Shown: piece by piece, positions 21,545-32,511 of the stretch
Position numbering within the stretch: position 1 is the stretch's first letter
Layout: every line of letters begins with the position of its first letter
NCBI RefSeq assembly: GCF_007830545.1
Contig: NZ_VLLF01000002.1
Coordinates: 1 to 64,000, forward strand
Source: Roseibium hamelinense
GTDB taxonomy: Bacteria > Pseudomonadota > Alphaproteobacteria > Rhizobiales > Stappiaceae
Direction of reading: 5' to 3'
Length of the DNA: 64,000 nt
Notes under the pieces: generated by a model
What the model was told of the DNA's origin: nothing
Databases searched by the model: none
What the model saw: the letters and a program-made list of their open reading frames with translations, nothing else
Position numbers and translations under genes: made by a program

Positions 21545-22517
21545 CTGTGCGGTCCTGCCAAGTGTTCGTTTCGGGTGGGTTCGCAAGCTCTTGGGACCGC
21601 AGACGCCGCAGGACATTTTCCGTAAGGCGCCGGTTTGTCGCAATGGCGTCGCTCAAAAATGCCACCACAACCGTCATGTACCCGGCCAGGAGGAACATGC
21701 TTCCCAGGACGAGGGATTGAATGCGGCCTTCTCCATCTCCAATCGAATAGAAATAAAGAAATCGTGCGACCGGAAGCAGCCCGATCAAGATCATCAGGCC
21801 TCCCATGAAAAGGAAGGCGCTAAGCGACCGATACATGAAAAAGCTGCGTAAGATGGTGATGGTTTGCTTGTAAAGAAACCCGATCATTGAAGTGGACAGT
21901 CTGGACGGCCGTGTTTCGCTGTTTGTAGCGACCGGCACGGATAGTACGCTCAAACCATGCTGGCCCGCATGGATCAGGGTTTCCGTGGTGTAGCTGAATG
22001 TCGTCATGACATTGATGGTCAGGGCCGCTTCGCGGGAGTAGGCGCGAAAACCAGAAACCGCATCGGCCACGACCAACCCCGATAGTTTTTGGACGACGAA
22101 GCTGCCCAGTTTTTGAAGTTGGCGTTTCAAAAAACTGAATTCAGGATTGGCCCCCGGTTTCCGGTCGCCCACCACAATATCCGCACGCCTGTCCAATATC
22201 GGGCGGACAAGGTCCGGAATGCTCGCGCCGCAATACTGATTGTCGCCATCAGTGTTGACGATAATGTCAGCTCCGTTTCTCAACGCATGTTCTATTCCCA
22301 GTTGGAAGCTTTTCGCGAGGCCCTTGTTCACGTCGTTTTCGACGATGTGCGTAACGCCCAGCTCGCGGGCGATCTCAACCGTCCGGTCGGTTGAGCCATC
22401 GTCAATCACCTGAATTTCGATGATGTCGATCCCGGGTATCTCACTTGGGATATCTTTTACGACCGACGCAATATTCGCTTCCTCATTCAGGCACGGAATT
22501 TGGACGATCAGCTTCAT
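21534..22517 (-). CDS. GT2 glycosyltransferase, polyprenyl-phosphate sugar synthase type
   Basis: The N-terminal ~230 residues are a GT-A domain of the DPM1/GtrB kind: IPCLNEEANIASVV at the start, IDDGSTDRT and the metal-binding DGDNQY. Two C-terminal hydrophobic helices (about residues 235-260 and 275-300) follow, as in membrane-anchored polyprenyl-phosphate glycosyltransferases. It should load a sugar onto undecaprenyl phosphate for the downstream GT-C-like enzyme. ATG 22517 is preceded by GAAGG. It is the first gene of a four-gene operon (22517 down to 18304). Confidence 0.9.
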   Translation of the reverse strand: MKLIVQIPCLNEEANIASVVKDIPSEIPGIDIIEIQVIDDGSTDRTVEIARELGVTHIVENDVNKGLAKSFQLGIEHALRNGADIIVNTDGDNQYCGASIPDLVRPILDRRADIVVGDRKPGANPEFSFLKRQLQKLGSFVVQKLSGLVVADAVSGFRAYSREAALTINVMTTFSYTTETLIHAGQHGLSVLSVPVATNSETRPSRLSTSMIGFLYKQTITILRSFFMYRSLSAFLFMGGLMILIGLLPVARFLYFYSIGDGEGRIQSLVLGSMFLLAGYMTVVVAFLSDAIATNRRLTENVLRRLRSQELANPPETNTWQDRTDAE

Positions 22518-22727
22518 GATGGCCTTCGCACGTGGCTTGAGGTGGCGTCGCACGCATTTCTAGATTTTATAAGAAACGAATGGTTAACAAAGAGCACGCG
22601 GCCTATTGAAGAAGCGGTTTTGGGGAGCTTCCTGACAAAAATGATACGATTATAAATTGTTATATTTGTCTTTTTCTTAGAAAAGTTGTATTTCACAATT
22701 CATACTTGGCCGAAAGGGAGCAAGCCG

Positions 22728-23345
22728 ATGTCGCAGCAGCGCGCCTTGATTACGGATGTTCTGGAGGGGGCGCCATCGCTGGCGTTCGTGATCGCGCTGC
22801 GTGTTTTTGGCGAGGCGGAACCGGCAGGTTGGATCGGATGCGTCACCGCACTGTGCGTCTTCGCCGTTTTCAAGTATCTGGATGTGCGGATGAACCCGGT
22901 AATGCTGGGGGTGAATGTTTACATGCTGCTCATCACACCTCTGTTGCGCGGCCTGTTTGAGTATGGCGGGACCTTTGGCGATGAACTTGCGGCCGCGCTC
23001 TTGCCGTACACGCGCGAGAGCCTCTTGGTTTCGGTGTTTCTGACGGGTCTGGTGTTGACACTGTGCCGACGGTCCGGCTTTGCCGGACTTCCCGATACTC
23101 CACAGAAGGGCACCCTGGCCGTGTCGCTGGGAATGCTCTGCGTGTCAGCGTTCGGGATCCTTTGGGCCTTTAGCGGATCGGACAACGGTATTGTGGCCGT
23201 GATTGCCACGATTTCTGCGCTGATTTTTATTAGGCGCTGGGCCCAGGCCCGCGGGCGGCATCATCTTAAATCAAGCGTTGTGGCAACCGCCGGGGCAGGT
23301 GCCCTGGCAGCTCATACCGAACCAGGCGCCGCGGACGCCGCTTGA
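22728..23345 (+). CDS. Membrane protein of unknown function
   Basis: The 205-residue product has about five hydrophobic helices, with a histidine/arginine-rich C-terminal tail and an Ala/Gly-rich end. ATG 22728 follows AAAGGGAG. It is divergent from the envelope operon across an AT-rich promoter region (22518-22727). No family is recognised. Confidence 0.65.
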   Translation: MSQQRALITDVLEGAPSLAFVIALRVFGEAEPAGWIGCVTALCVFAVFKYLDVRMNPVMLGVNVYMLLITPLLRGLFEYGGTFGDELAAALLPYTRESLLVSVFLTGLVLTLCRRSGFAGLPDTPQKGTLAVSLGMLCVSAFGILWAFSGSDNGIVAVIATISALIFIRRWAQARGRHHLKSSVVATAGAGALAAHTEPGAADAA

Positions 23346-23513
23346 GTGCAGTTCCGATAGGTGCCAGCCGCCTATCGCTGCCGGAGGCGTCCGGAAACAA
23401 CGTATTGCGGACAGACATCGTATTGCCATCAGGCCATTTCAATTCGGACACATTGCCGGATTAAGCCATTCAAGACCCTGCGGGAACGCGGGCCGTTTTT
23501 CTTGGAGATGTCT

Positions 23514-23996
23514 ATGAACTTGAAAGCCTTTCTCACTGCCGCATTGATCGCAGCTCCGTTTGGATCTGCGGCTTTCGCCAGCGATACCGCGCCAGGTGTG
23601 CAGATCGGTGTTTTGACCTGCGCAATCACCGGGGAGAGCGGCTTTATCATTGGCTCCAACCACACACTCGGCTGCAATTTCAAACCGCGCAGCGGCGGAC
23701 CGGTCCAGTATTACACCGGAAAGGTGTCCGAGTACGGGCTTGATCTTGGCACCACGAAAGATGCAACGCTTGTTTGGGGCGTCTTGGCGCCGAGCGCTGA
23801 CATGAAGCCTGGTGCTCTGTCTGGCAGATATGCCGGTGTTTCTGCCGGTGTCAGCGTGGGGGCCGGTGTCCAGGCCAATGCGTTGATAGGCGGTCTCGAC
23901 AAGTCGATCGCGCTCAACCCGTTCAGCCTGCAGAGCGAGACTGGCACAAACCTGACACTCGGCGTCAGCACCTTGACACTGGAACACATCAACTAA
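23514..23996 (+). CDS. DUF992 family secreted protein
   Basis: The 160-residue product has a signal peptide ending AFA (about residue 21). The DUF992 pattern follows: GVLTCAITGESGFIIGS, then CNFKP, YTGKVSEYGLDLG, and a glycine-rich C-terminal half (GVSAGVSVGAGVQANALIGG). The two early cysteines probably form a disulphide. The family is widespread in Hyphomicrobiales and of unknown function. ATG 23514 is chosen for its GGAG spacing; ATG 23508 is too close to it. Confidence 0.88.
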   Translation: MNLKAFLTAALIAAPFGSAAFASDTAPGVQIGVLTCAITGESGFIIGSNHTLGCNFKPRSGGPVQYYTGKVSEYGLDLGTTKDATLVWGVLAPSADMKPGALSGRYAGVSAGVSVGAGVQANALIGGLDKSIALNPFSLQSETGTNLTLGVSTLTLEHIN

Positions 23997-24030
23997 GCCT
24001 CTGGCCCAGGGCCAAGCCCGAGACGGGAAT

Positions 24031-24054
24031 GCGGGGCTGCAGTCCCGCTTTTCT
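24031..24054 (+). terminator. Rho-independent terminator after the DUF992 gene
   Basis: GCGGG pairs with CCCGC, with a CTGCAG-containing loop, and is followed by TTTTCT, 34 bases after the stop codon. Confidence 0.75.
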
Positions 24055-24056
24055 GG

Positions 24057-24383
24057 CTATTCCTCGGCGCAATCTTGAGCGTTTGCGCAAGCTCCGGTCG
24101 CCTCCAGCGGGGCGAGACGATTGATCGTGTCGATGTTTTGCCGGCGCTCTGCGCTGTCGATCTGGCGGCTGGTCGAAAAGTCCGATTGCAGCCGGTTTTG
24201 GTTGCTTTGCAACTGTTGTTCTGCAGAGGGCAGGTTGGAGGACGCATTGCCTTGATTGAGCCCGCGCAGCTGGTTGGTTTGTGCGCTCGCATCGGCGGCG
24301 GCAAATCCAGCGGCAGCCACGGTGATCAGGGCTGCCGGCACTAAGCCGCGCAAGACCTGGCGCCAGTTCAAATGTCGGTTCAT
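24057..24383 (-). CDS. Secreted Gln/Asn-rich small protein
   Basis: The 108-residue product has a signal peptide (helix about residues 12-32, AQA at the end). A mature part rich in Gln, Asn and Ser follows (NLPSAEQQLQSNQNRLQSD), probably helical and coiled. It ends with two cysteines (GACANAQDC). GGAGACC precedes the ATG. The function is unknown. Confidence 0.65.
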   Translation of the reverse strand: MNRHLNWRQVLRGLVPAALITVAAAGFAAADASAQTNQLRGLNQGNASSNLPSAEQQLQSNQNRLQSDFSTSRQIDSAERRQNIDTINRLAPLEATGACANAQDCAEE

Positions 24384-24620
24384 TGCGGTCTCCAAAATCT
24401 GAATTGCGGCCTGCCCGCGCCTTAACATGGTGTGTTTGGCGGCGAACGTCCAGATGGCTCGGATGCTGCGCTGCCGCGTAAGTTTCCCTTGCGTTTTGCA
24501 CCCGTGTGGCGCGACGATGAAAGCCCACCAATAGCAGGTGGATCAGGCGCGGCTGGCCGCGTCTTTGCCGGCCGGACCGCGTTGTATGGGGGGATCCCTC
24601 AAGCAAACGGGAGGCGAAGT

Positions 24621-26702
24621 ATGGCGAGCAGCACACACAGCAGCGGGCAGGGTGGACGTGTCAGTCCGGCGGGCGCGGCAGGACGGCATCGATGCATCGC
24701 GCTTGTCGGGCCCTTCGGAAGTGGCAAAACCAGCCTGCTTGAAGCAATTTTGGCCAGAACAGGTGCGGTCGCCCGTCAGGGCAGTGTCGGCGATGGGAAC
24801 ACGGTTGGCGATGCCTCGCCTGAGGCGCGCAATCACGCCATGAGTGTTGAGATGAACCTCGCCGAAGTAGAGTATCTTGGCGACACTTACAGCTTCATAG
24901 ACTGTCCGGGGTCTGTTGAATTCCTGGGAGACATGGAAGGTGCGCTCGACGGGGTGGACTTGGCGGTCATTGTCGCCGAAGACGACGAGCGCAAGGTGCC
25001 GGCCTTGCAATTGATCCTGAAATCCCTTGAAGCCCGCGCCATTCCGCGGGTTTTGTTTTTGAACAAGATCGACAAGAGTACCCGGGCCCTGCGTGATGTC
25101 CTGCCGATGCTGCAGCCGGCCTCCGAGGTGCCGTTTGTCTTGCGTCAGATCCCGATCTGGGAGAATGGCCGGGCCACAGGTTTTATAGATCTGGCCCTGG
25201 AACGCGCACATGTCTACCACGAGCGCGAGGCAAGTACCCGGATCGATATGAGTGATCAGGACAGGGCCCGCGAACACGAGGCGCGGTTCTCGATGCTTGA
25301 GACGCTTGCAGATCACGACGATGCGCTGATGGAAGCGCTGCTGGACGACATCGCCCCTGAGTCGGATGTTGTGTTCGCCGACTTGGTAAGCGAATTGCGG
25401 CAAGGTCTCATTTGCCCCGTGTTCTTTGGTTCCGCCGAACACGGCAATGGCGTTGGCCGGTTGTTGAAGGCGCTGCGCCATGAAACCCCGGAGGCCAGTG
25501 TTACCCGGGCACGGCTTGAAGCGGCCGGTGGAGGAGCGGTGCAGGTTCTCAAGACCTTGCATACGCTGCACGGAGGCAAATTGAGTATCGCGCGGATCTT
25601 CGGGGACCCAGTTGCAGATGGAGACAGCTTGCTGCGTGCGGACGGCAGCGCGGTGAAAGTCTCCGGCCTGTTTTCCGTGTTCGGACAGCAGGCAAGCAAA
25701 CGGGTAACGGCCGAAGCCGGCGATCTGGTCGGATTGGGAAAGCTTGAGGGGGTCGCAACCGGGGAGGCCCTGCGTCAGACCTTCAGCGAAGCGCCGGCAT
25801 CCGGTTGCAAGGTCAGCATGCCGCCTGTGCTCGCGGTAGCGGTTTCCGCAAATCAGCGCAAGGATGAGGTGCGTCTGTCCGCCGCCTTGGCAAAACTTGT
25901 CGAAGAAGATCCCTCGCTTGAGGTGGAACAGAACCAGACAACCGGCCAGACCATTTTAAGGGGGCAGGGGGAAATGCACTTGCGTGTCGCCCGCGAGCGA
26001 CTGGCGGGCAAATACGGGCTTGATCTGCACGTGGCCCCGCCTGAGGTGCCGTACGCTGAAAGCATTCGGGCCCGAACCACCGTCCGGGGACGGCACAAGA
26101 AACAGTCTGGCGGCCATGGCCAGTTCGGTGACGCGGTCTTGGAAATTTCTCCGTTGCCGCGTGGTGAAGGAGTGCATTTTTCTGACCGGATCACCGGTGG
26201 AGTGGTGCCCAAACAGTATATTCCATCGGTGCGGGATGGCGTCCTCGAAGCCTTGCAATGCGGGCCGCTCGGATTTCCGGTCGTCGATGTCGCCGCGTGT
26301 CTGACAGATGGTTCTTACCATTCGGTCGACAGTTCCGATCAGGCCTTCAAGATGGCGGGTATTTTGGCCATTCGCGAGGGGCTGCCGGAGTGCAAACCGG
26401 TGTTGCTTGAGCCGATCCGGAAGGTGTCGGTCTTTTGTCCGTCGGATGCGACGGCCCGGATCAATGCGATCGTGTCCGCCCGCCGCGGGCAGATCCTCGG
26501 TTTCGATGCAAGGCCTGGCTGGAACGGCTGGGATGAAGTCCTGGCTCTCATGCCTGAAAGCGAGCTCGGCGATCTGATCGTCGAGCTGCGCTCGGCAACA
26601 GCTGGCGTTGCGATATTCACGTCGGTCTTTGATCATATGGCGGAACTCACCGGAAAACCGGCGGAAGCTGCGCTCAAAAGGGCCGGAAAACAGGCGGCCT
26701 GA
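24621..26702 (+). CDS. Elongation factor G-like GTPase paralogue
   Basis: The protein has the full EF-G domain order over 693 residues. The G domain has P-loop GPFGSGKT near residue 29 and NKID near 153. Domain II, domain III (QTTGQTILRGQGEMHLRV), domain IV (from about residue 480) and domain V follow. The switch II motif reads DCPGSVEF instead of DTPGHVDF, so the catalytic histidine of translating EF-G is replaced by serine. This places it in the EF-G-like group found beside true FusA in many alphaproteobacteria. Canonical translocation is doubtful; a regulatory or ribosome-rescue role is possible. ATG 24621 follows GGGAGGCG. Confidence 0.85.
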   Translation: MASSTHSSGQGGRVSPAGAAGRHRCIALVGPFGSGKTSLLEAILARTGAVARQGSVGDGNTVGDASPEARNHAMSVEMNLAEVEYLGDTYSFIDCPGSVEFLGDMEGALDGVDLAVIVAEDDERKVPALQLILKSLEARAIPRVLFLNKIDKSTRALRDVLPMLQPASEVPFVLRQIPIWENGRATGFIDLALERAHVYHEREASTRIDMSDQDRAREHEARFSMLETLADHDDALMEALLDDIAPESDVVFADLVSELRQGLICPVFFGSAEHGNGVGRLLKALRHETPEASVTRARLEAAGGGAVQVLKTLHTLHGGKLSIARIFGDPVADGDSLLRADGSAVKVSGLFSVFGQQASKRVTAEAGDLVGLGKLEGVATGEALRQTFSEAPASGCKVSMPPVLAVAVSANQRKDEVRLSAALAKLVEEDPSLEVEQNQTTGQTILRGQGEMHLRVARERLAGKYGLDLHVAPPEVPYAESIRARTTVRGRHKKQSGGHGQFGDAVLEISPLPRGEGVHFSDRITGGVVPKQYIPSVRDGVLEALQCGPLGFPVVDVAACLTDGSYHSVDSSDQAFKMAGILAIREGLPECKPVLLEPIRKVSVFCPSDATARINAIVSARRGQILGFDARPGWNGWDEVLALMPESELGDLIVELRSATAGVAIFTSVFDHMAELTGKPAEAALKRAGKQAA

Positions 26703-26890
26703 GCACACAAAGCGCGGGCAGGCCTGCAAGAAATAGGCAGGGCGCCCGCGGGCCCTATATGGTGTCAATGAAGCATGCTTCGGAACAGGGCGCCTTGCTG
26801 GTCCGGTTCAATCCGGCTTCACCAGGGCTTTATTTGCGTTTGATGGGGCGCATGCGGTTTTAATGCGGTGCGATTAGAGGAGCGCATTCG

Positions 26891-27853
26891 ATGAATATTA
26901 TTCGCAAGCCGTCCTGGGCTATCCCGGAAAGCGAAGCGACCCCGGAACACGTGTTTTTGAACCGGCGCACGTTTTTAGCCGGCATCGCCGGAACCGGAGT
27001 TCTTTTGGGCTCGGGGCTCGGCATGCGCCCTGCCTTTGCCGAAACCGATCCGAGTGCCGGTCTTTATCCGGTGGAACGCAATCCCGCCTTCACGCTGGAC
27101 CGCGATCTGACGGAAGAAGATGCTGCTTCGACCTACAACAATTTCTATGAATTCGGTTCTCACAAGCAAATTGCGCCCCTGGCACAAAAGCTGCCGATCC
27201 GGCCGTGGACGGTGACGATTGACGGCCTGGTCGACAATCCGCAAGTGCTCGATATCGACGACATACTGGCCAAGATGCCACTCGAGGAACGCCTTTACCG
27301 GCACCGATGTGTTGAGGCATGGGCAATGGCTGTGCCTTGGTCCGGCTTTCAAATGTCTGAGCTTGTGAAGCTCGCAAGCCCGAAACCGGAAGCCAAATAT
27401 GTCCGGTTCGAAACCTTTCTCGACCCTTCGGTCGCAAGTGGCCAGAAGCAGAGCTGGTATCCTTGGCCGTATGTTGAGGGCATGACGATCGATGAGGCCA
27501 ACAACGAACTGGCATTCGTGGCGACGGGCATCTACGGCAAGCCTCTTGCCAAGCAGTTCGGAGCTCCGATCCGGATGGTGATGCCATGGAAATACGGCTT
27601 CAAGTCCATCAAGTCGATTGTACGTGTGAGCTTTACCGATCAGCGTCCTGTCAGCTTCTGGGAAGAGATCCAGGGGAAGGAATACGGTTTTTGGGCCAAT
27701 GTGAACCCGAGCGTGCCACATCCGCGTTGGAGCCAGGCAAGCGAGCGTCTCTTGGGCACCGATCAGCGCCGGAACACCATGCTCTACAACGGTTACGAGG
27801 AGCAGGTGGCGCATCTCTACAAGGATATGGAAGGTGAGTTGCTGTTCATGTAG
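26891..27853 (+). CDS. msrP: Periplasmic methionine-sulfoxide reductase, molybdopterin subunit
   Basis: Reduces oxidised methionine in periplasmic proteins using a molybdenum cofactor. The Tat signal is NRRTFLAGIAGTG near residues 25-37. The oxidoreductase molybdopterin-binding domain shows the Mo-ligand cysteine in YRHRCVEAWAMAVPWSG and the tail WEEIQGKEYGFWANVNP. Length is 320 residues, typical of MsrP/YedY. The usual membrane haem partner msrQ is not beside it in this window. A terminator follows at 27880. Confidence 0.93.
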   Translation: MNIIRKPSWAIPESEATPEHVFLNRRTFLAGIAGTGVLLGSGLGMRPAFAETDPSAGLYPVERNPAFTLDRDLTEEDAASTYNNFYEFGSHKQIAPLAQKLPIRPWTVTIDGLVDNPQVLDIDDILAKMPLEERLYRHRCVEAWAMAVPWSGFQMSELVKLASPKPEAKYVRFETFLDPSVASGQKQSWYPWPYVEGMTIDEANNELAFVATGIYGKPLAKQFGAPIRMVMPWKYGFKSIKSIVRVSFTDQRPVSFWEEIQGKEYGFWANVNPSVPHPRWSQASERLLGTDQRRNTMLYNGYEEQVAHLYKDMEGELLFM

Positions 27854-27879
27854 CACCATGAACTGACGGGGCAGAAAAG

Positions 27880-27915
27880 AAGGGCCGGCGCTTTCCGCGA
27901 CCGGCCCTTAGTTTT
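27880..27915 (+). terminator. Rho-independent terminator after msrP
   Basis: AAGGGCCGG pairs perfectly with CCGGCCCTT (12-base loop) and is followed by AGTTTT. Confidence 0.8.
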
Positions 27916-28054
27916 GAGCCTCGCTGGGGGAAGCGGGCTCCGGGGAGGAAAACGGGTCTTGCCCGTTCCAGCTTGATATGGGGATTGGTCTGGCATTTCG
28001 CCATATGGCCACGGTATTTTTATTGTCATAAAAATCCATGACAAAAATGCGGGC

Positions 28055-28082
28055 AAAAAAAAGCCGGGTCCAAGGACCCGGC
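28055..28082 (-). terminator. Strong rho-independent terminator (minus strand)
   Basis: Perfect nine-base stem GCCGGGTCC/GGACCCGGC with a minimal loop, followed on the minus strand by eight U. No protein gene on this strand uses it, so it most likely ends the candidate sRNA. Confidence 0.85.
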
Positions 28083-28190
28083 AGTTTGTTTCGATTCACT
28101 GATAAACCAGTGGAATCACCTTCCAGAGGGGAACAGCTGGCAAAGACAGCGCCGTTGGGAGGAAAGTACGGCGCCGACTGGCCAACAGTG
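28055..28190 (-). ncRNA. Candidate trans-acting sRNA with C-rich hairpin loops
   Basis: On the minus strand a promoter-like pair (28196-28224) is followed by about 135 bases without a credible frame and then an excellent terminator (28055-28082). Within it GCGCCGT (28168-28174) pairs with ACGGCGC (28149-28155), presenting the loop ACTTTCCTCCCA, which is complementary to Shine-Dalgarno sequences. A second hairpin CCAG/CTGG has loop CTGTTCCCCT, and a third is CACTG/CAGTG. Exposed CCUCCC loops are typical of sRNAs that block translation initiation, such as the AbcR type in Hyphomicrobiales. I cannot show homology to AbcR. It is convergent with msrP. Confidence 0.6.
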
Positions 28191-28195
28191 ATGCT

Positions 28196-28224
28196 TATAT
28201 GCAGTGCACAAGCTGCTGAAACAA
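28196..28224 (-). promoter_or_regulatory. Putative promoter of the sRNA
   Basis: On the minus strand TTGTTT (28219-28224) and CATATA (28196-28201) are separated by 17 bases. The start point would be near 28189. Confidence 0.45.
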
Positions 28225-28264
28225 GAGGCACTCTTGCAACGCAGATATGCAAAAACGGATGAGC

Positions 28265-28279
28265 TGTTCACTATGAACA
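28265..28279. promoter_or_regulatory. Short palindrome, possible operator
   Basis: TGTTCA-CTA-TGAACA is a perfect dyad about 40 bases upstream of the putative sRNA promoter and about 210 bases upstream of the binding-protein gene. Which of them it serves, if either, is unknown. Confidence 0.35.
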
Positions 28280-28490
28280 TGGCTCGGTTTTTGGCGTGAC
28301 TAATTTTTATGCACCGTTTCGTTTGCGTGAACCGTCCAGCTCATGTTGCCGGCACAAGCGCTGCGTCGGCATGGATTGAGATGCTCATTCGATCAACCGG
28401 CCCGTAACGTTCGTTCTTCAAATGTGGTTTGTTAAGCTTTCTAGGAGAGGGTCGTTTCTGGCGCTGCGTATTTGTTGTGCGGGGTTTGAG

Positions 28491-29282
28491 ATGCGGTTCA
28501 CCACTTTATTGGGAATGTGCGGATGTTTTTTATCCGTATCTGCGCAGGCCGATACCCTGAAGATCTGCGATGATCAGGAGGGCTGGCCGCCTTACATCTA
28601 TCATCCAGTAGAGAACGGCCGGGTGAATACTGACAAGATCGAAGGCGCCGCCGTCGAGTTCATGACAGCCGTTTTCGCAGATGCCGGAATCGAATACTTG
28701 CTCGAACTGCTGCCGTGGAAGCGCTGTATGTATGAGGTGGCAAGTTTCGGCCCGAGCGGCGGGTTCGAGGCTTTTTCCAACGGCAGCTTCACTGAAGAGC
28801 GCGCGGCAACATATCTCATCACCAAGCCGTTATACGAAACGACCAGCGGCTTGTTTTACAATCCGGCATACCATCCGAACGGACTGGATTTGATGACGGT
28901 TGCCGATACCAAAAAATACAAGTTTTGCGGTGTGTTTGGGTATGCCTACGAAAATTGGGTTATCGGAGACATCGACACGTCTGCCAAAAGCACCGAGCTC
29001 GCCTTGAAGATGGTGGAAGCCGGACGATGTGATGCTGTTCCGACTGCAATTGAACCTGTCCTGGGCTCTGCAGCTGTTGGAAACCCGATTGTGCCGGCGG
29101 GGCTCAGGATTCAGACTTTCGAGACGGCGGAAAACGCCACCTATCACATCTACATCTCCAGGGCATCTCCGCGCGCGGAGGAGTTGCGCAGCAAGATCGA
29201 CGCATCGATTGCGAAGCTGCGTCAAGACGGCACCCACGCGGCGATTTTCGACAAGTACCAGACTTTCAGAACATCGGACTGA
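28491..29282 (+). CDS. Periplasmic solute-binding protein, family 3-like (orphan)
   Basis: The 263-residue product has a signal peptide (about residues 1-18, ending AQA). A bacterial type-3 extracellular binding fold follows, from LKICDDQEGWPPYIYHP through the hinge segments LLPWKRCMYEV and DGTHAAIFDKYQTF at the end. No permease or ATPase gene is adjacent, so it may be a sensor or a partner of a distant transporter. Mature cysteines (CDD, RCM, FCG, RCD) could form disulphides. The start is uncertain: ATG 28491 precedes the signal peptide directly, and the frame is open to 28422. Confidence 0.75.
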   Translation: MRFTTLLGMCGCFLSVSAQADTLKICDDQEGWPPYIYHPVENGRVNTDKIEGAAVEFMTAVFADAGIEYLLELLPWKRCMYEVASFGPSGGFEAFSNGSFTEERAATYLITKPLYETTSGLFYNPAYHPNGLDLMTVADTKKYKFCGVFGYAYENWVIGDIDTSAKSTELALKMVEAGRCDAVPTAIEPVLGSAAVGNPIVPAGLRIQTFETAENATYHIYISRASPRAEELRSKIDASIAKLRQDGTHAAIFDKYQTFRTSD

Positions 29283-29346
29283 GCGAAACGCAATGCCGGG
29301 TGCAACAGCGCCCGGCACTTGTGCTTTTGAAGCAGGTTGTGAGGCG

Positions 29347-30243
29347 TCAATACACCCAGGCTTCGGCGTTTGCGACCAGAAAGTCGCGGAATGCGGTGAC
29401 CCGCGCCGTGTTCTTCAGCTCTGATGGATAGACAAAATAGGTGTCAAAGGTTGGCACCTTGTCTTCCATGTCGGTCAGCACCTGAACAAGGTTCGAATCC
29501 TTCTTGATGATGTAATCGGGAAGGATCGCGATGCCGACATTGGTTTGGACCGCTCGTTTGATCGCAACAAGATTGTTGATTTTCAAAACCGACCGGCGTG
29601 GGGAACCGGCGACCCTTCCCGCCGTTTCCAACCAGTTCATGCTGCGCAAATAGGCAGGGGCCTGTTCGCCGAACGTGATGATCCGATGACTGTCGATGTC
29701 TTCGATCGTTTTTGGTGTGCCGAACTGCTGAAGGTAGGCGGGGGAGGCGAATACGTGAAAATGCACCGTGAAAAGCTTGCGCTGAATCAGATCCGGCTGG
29801 GTTGGCTGACGCAGGCGGATCGCGATATCCGCCTCGCGCATGCCGAGGTCCAGTTCATCGTCGTCAAAAATCAGCTGAAGCTCGACATCGGGATAAAGAT
29901 TGATGAAATCATTGATCCGCGATGTCAGCCATGTGGAGCCGAGCCCGACGGTGGTTGTCACCCGCAAGATGCCTGAGGGTTTATCCTTGCTGTCGCTGAG
30001 GCGCGTTTGCACGCTCTCCAGTTTCATCAGCACGTCGCGGGCTGTGCGGTACAGCAGCTCGCCTTGTTCGGTCAAAAGCAGGCCGCGGGCGTGGCGGTGG
30101 AACAGGGAGACGCCGAGGTCCTGCTCAAGGGAGCTAACCTGCCGGCTCACGGCGGACTGGCTCATATGGAGGCTGTCGCCCGCATGAGTGAAGCTGCCCG
30201 CTTGCGCTGCGGCGTGAAAAATCCGCAGTTTGTCCCAGTCCAT
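29347..30243 (-). CDS. lsrB: LysR-type regulator, LsrB/VtlR-like
   Basis: The N-terminal winged helix-turn-helix (MDWDKLRIFHAAAQAGSFT through QSAVSRQVSSLE) is followed by a LysR effector domain. Opening sequence, length (298 residues) and position directly downstream of trxB match LsrB of Sinorhizobium and VtlR of Brucella. Those are redox- and host-response regulators that control sRNA or small-protein genes. GGGAGACG precedes the start. The 46-base gap to trxB suggests co-transcription. A functional equivalence is inferred from synteny and similarity by eye. Confidence 0.85.
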   Translation of the reverse strand: MDWDKLRIFHAAAQAGSFTHAGDSLHMSQSAVSRQVSSLEQDLGVSLFHRHARGLLLTEQGELLYRTARDVLMKLESVQTRLSDSKDKPSGILRVTTTVGLGSTWLTSRINDFINLYPDVELQLIFDDDELDLGMREADIAIRLRQPTQPDLIQRKLFTVHFHVFASPAYLQQFGTPKTIEDIDSHRIITFGEQAPAYLRSMNWLETAGRVAGSPRRSVLKINNLVAIKRAVQTNVGIAILPDYIIKKDSNLVQVLTDMEDKVPTFDTYFVYPSELKNTARVTAFRDFLVANAEAWVY

Positions 30244-30289
30244 CGCTCACGTCTCCCGTGCGGCCGGGTCCCACCCGGCCGGTTGCCTT

Positions 30290-32351
<2,062 letters not shown>

Positions 32352-32511
32352 TTTTGTTATACTCTTGCACAGACGCGCAAAAAATCATAATCCGGCAGAC
32401 ACAAACGCCTGAATGGCATCCCTATCGAACGGACCAGCCGCTGCTGCCCTGTGTAGCACGTTTGTGCTGGCAGATTGGACCCTTGCTGAACAAGGGTTTG
32501 AGGAGATCACG

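Noticed and set aside
28055-28190. 6S RNA or tmRNA
   Set aside because: The long internal-bubble stem of 6S RNA and the tRNA-like ends of tmRNA are not visible.
27908-28252. 114-codon minus-strand frame downstream of msrP
   Set aside because: It runs through a perfect terminator and structured hairpins better explained as an sRNA.
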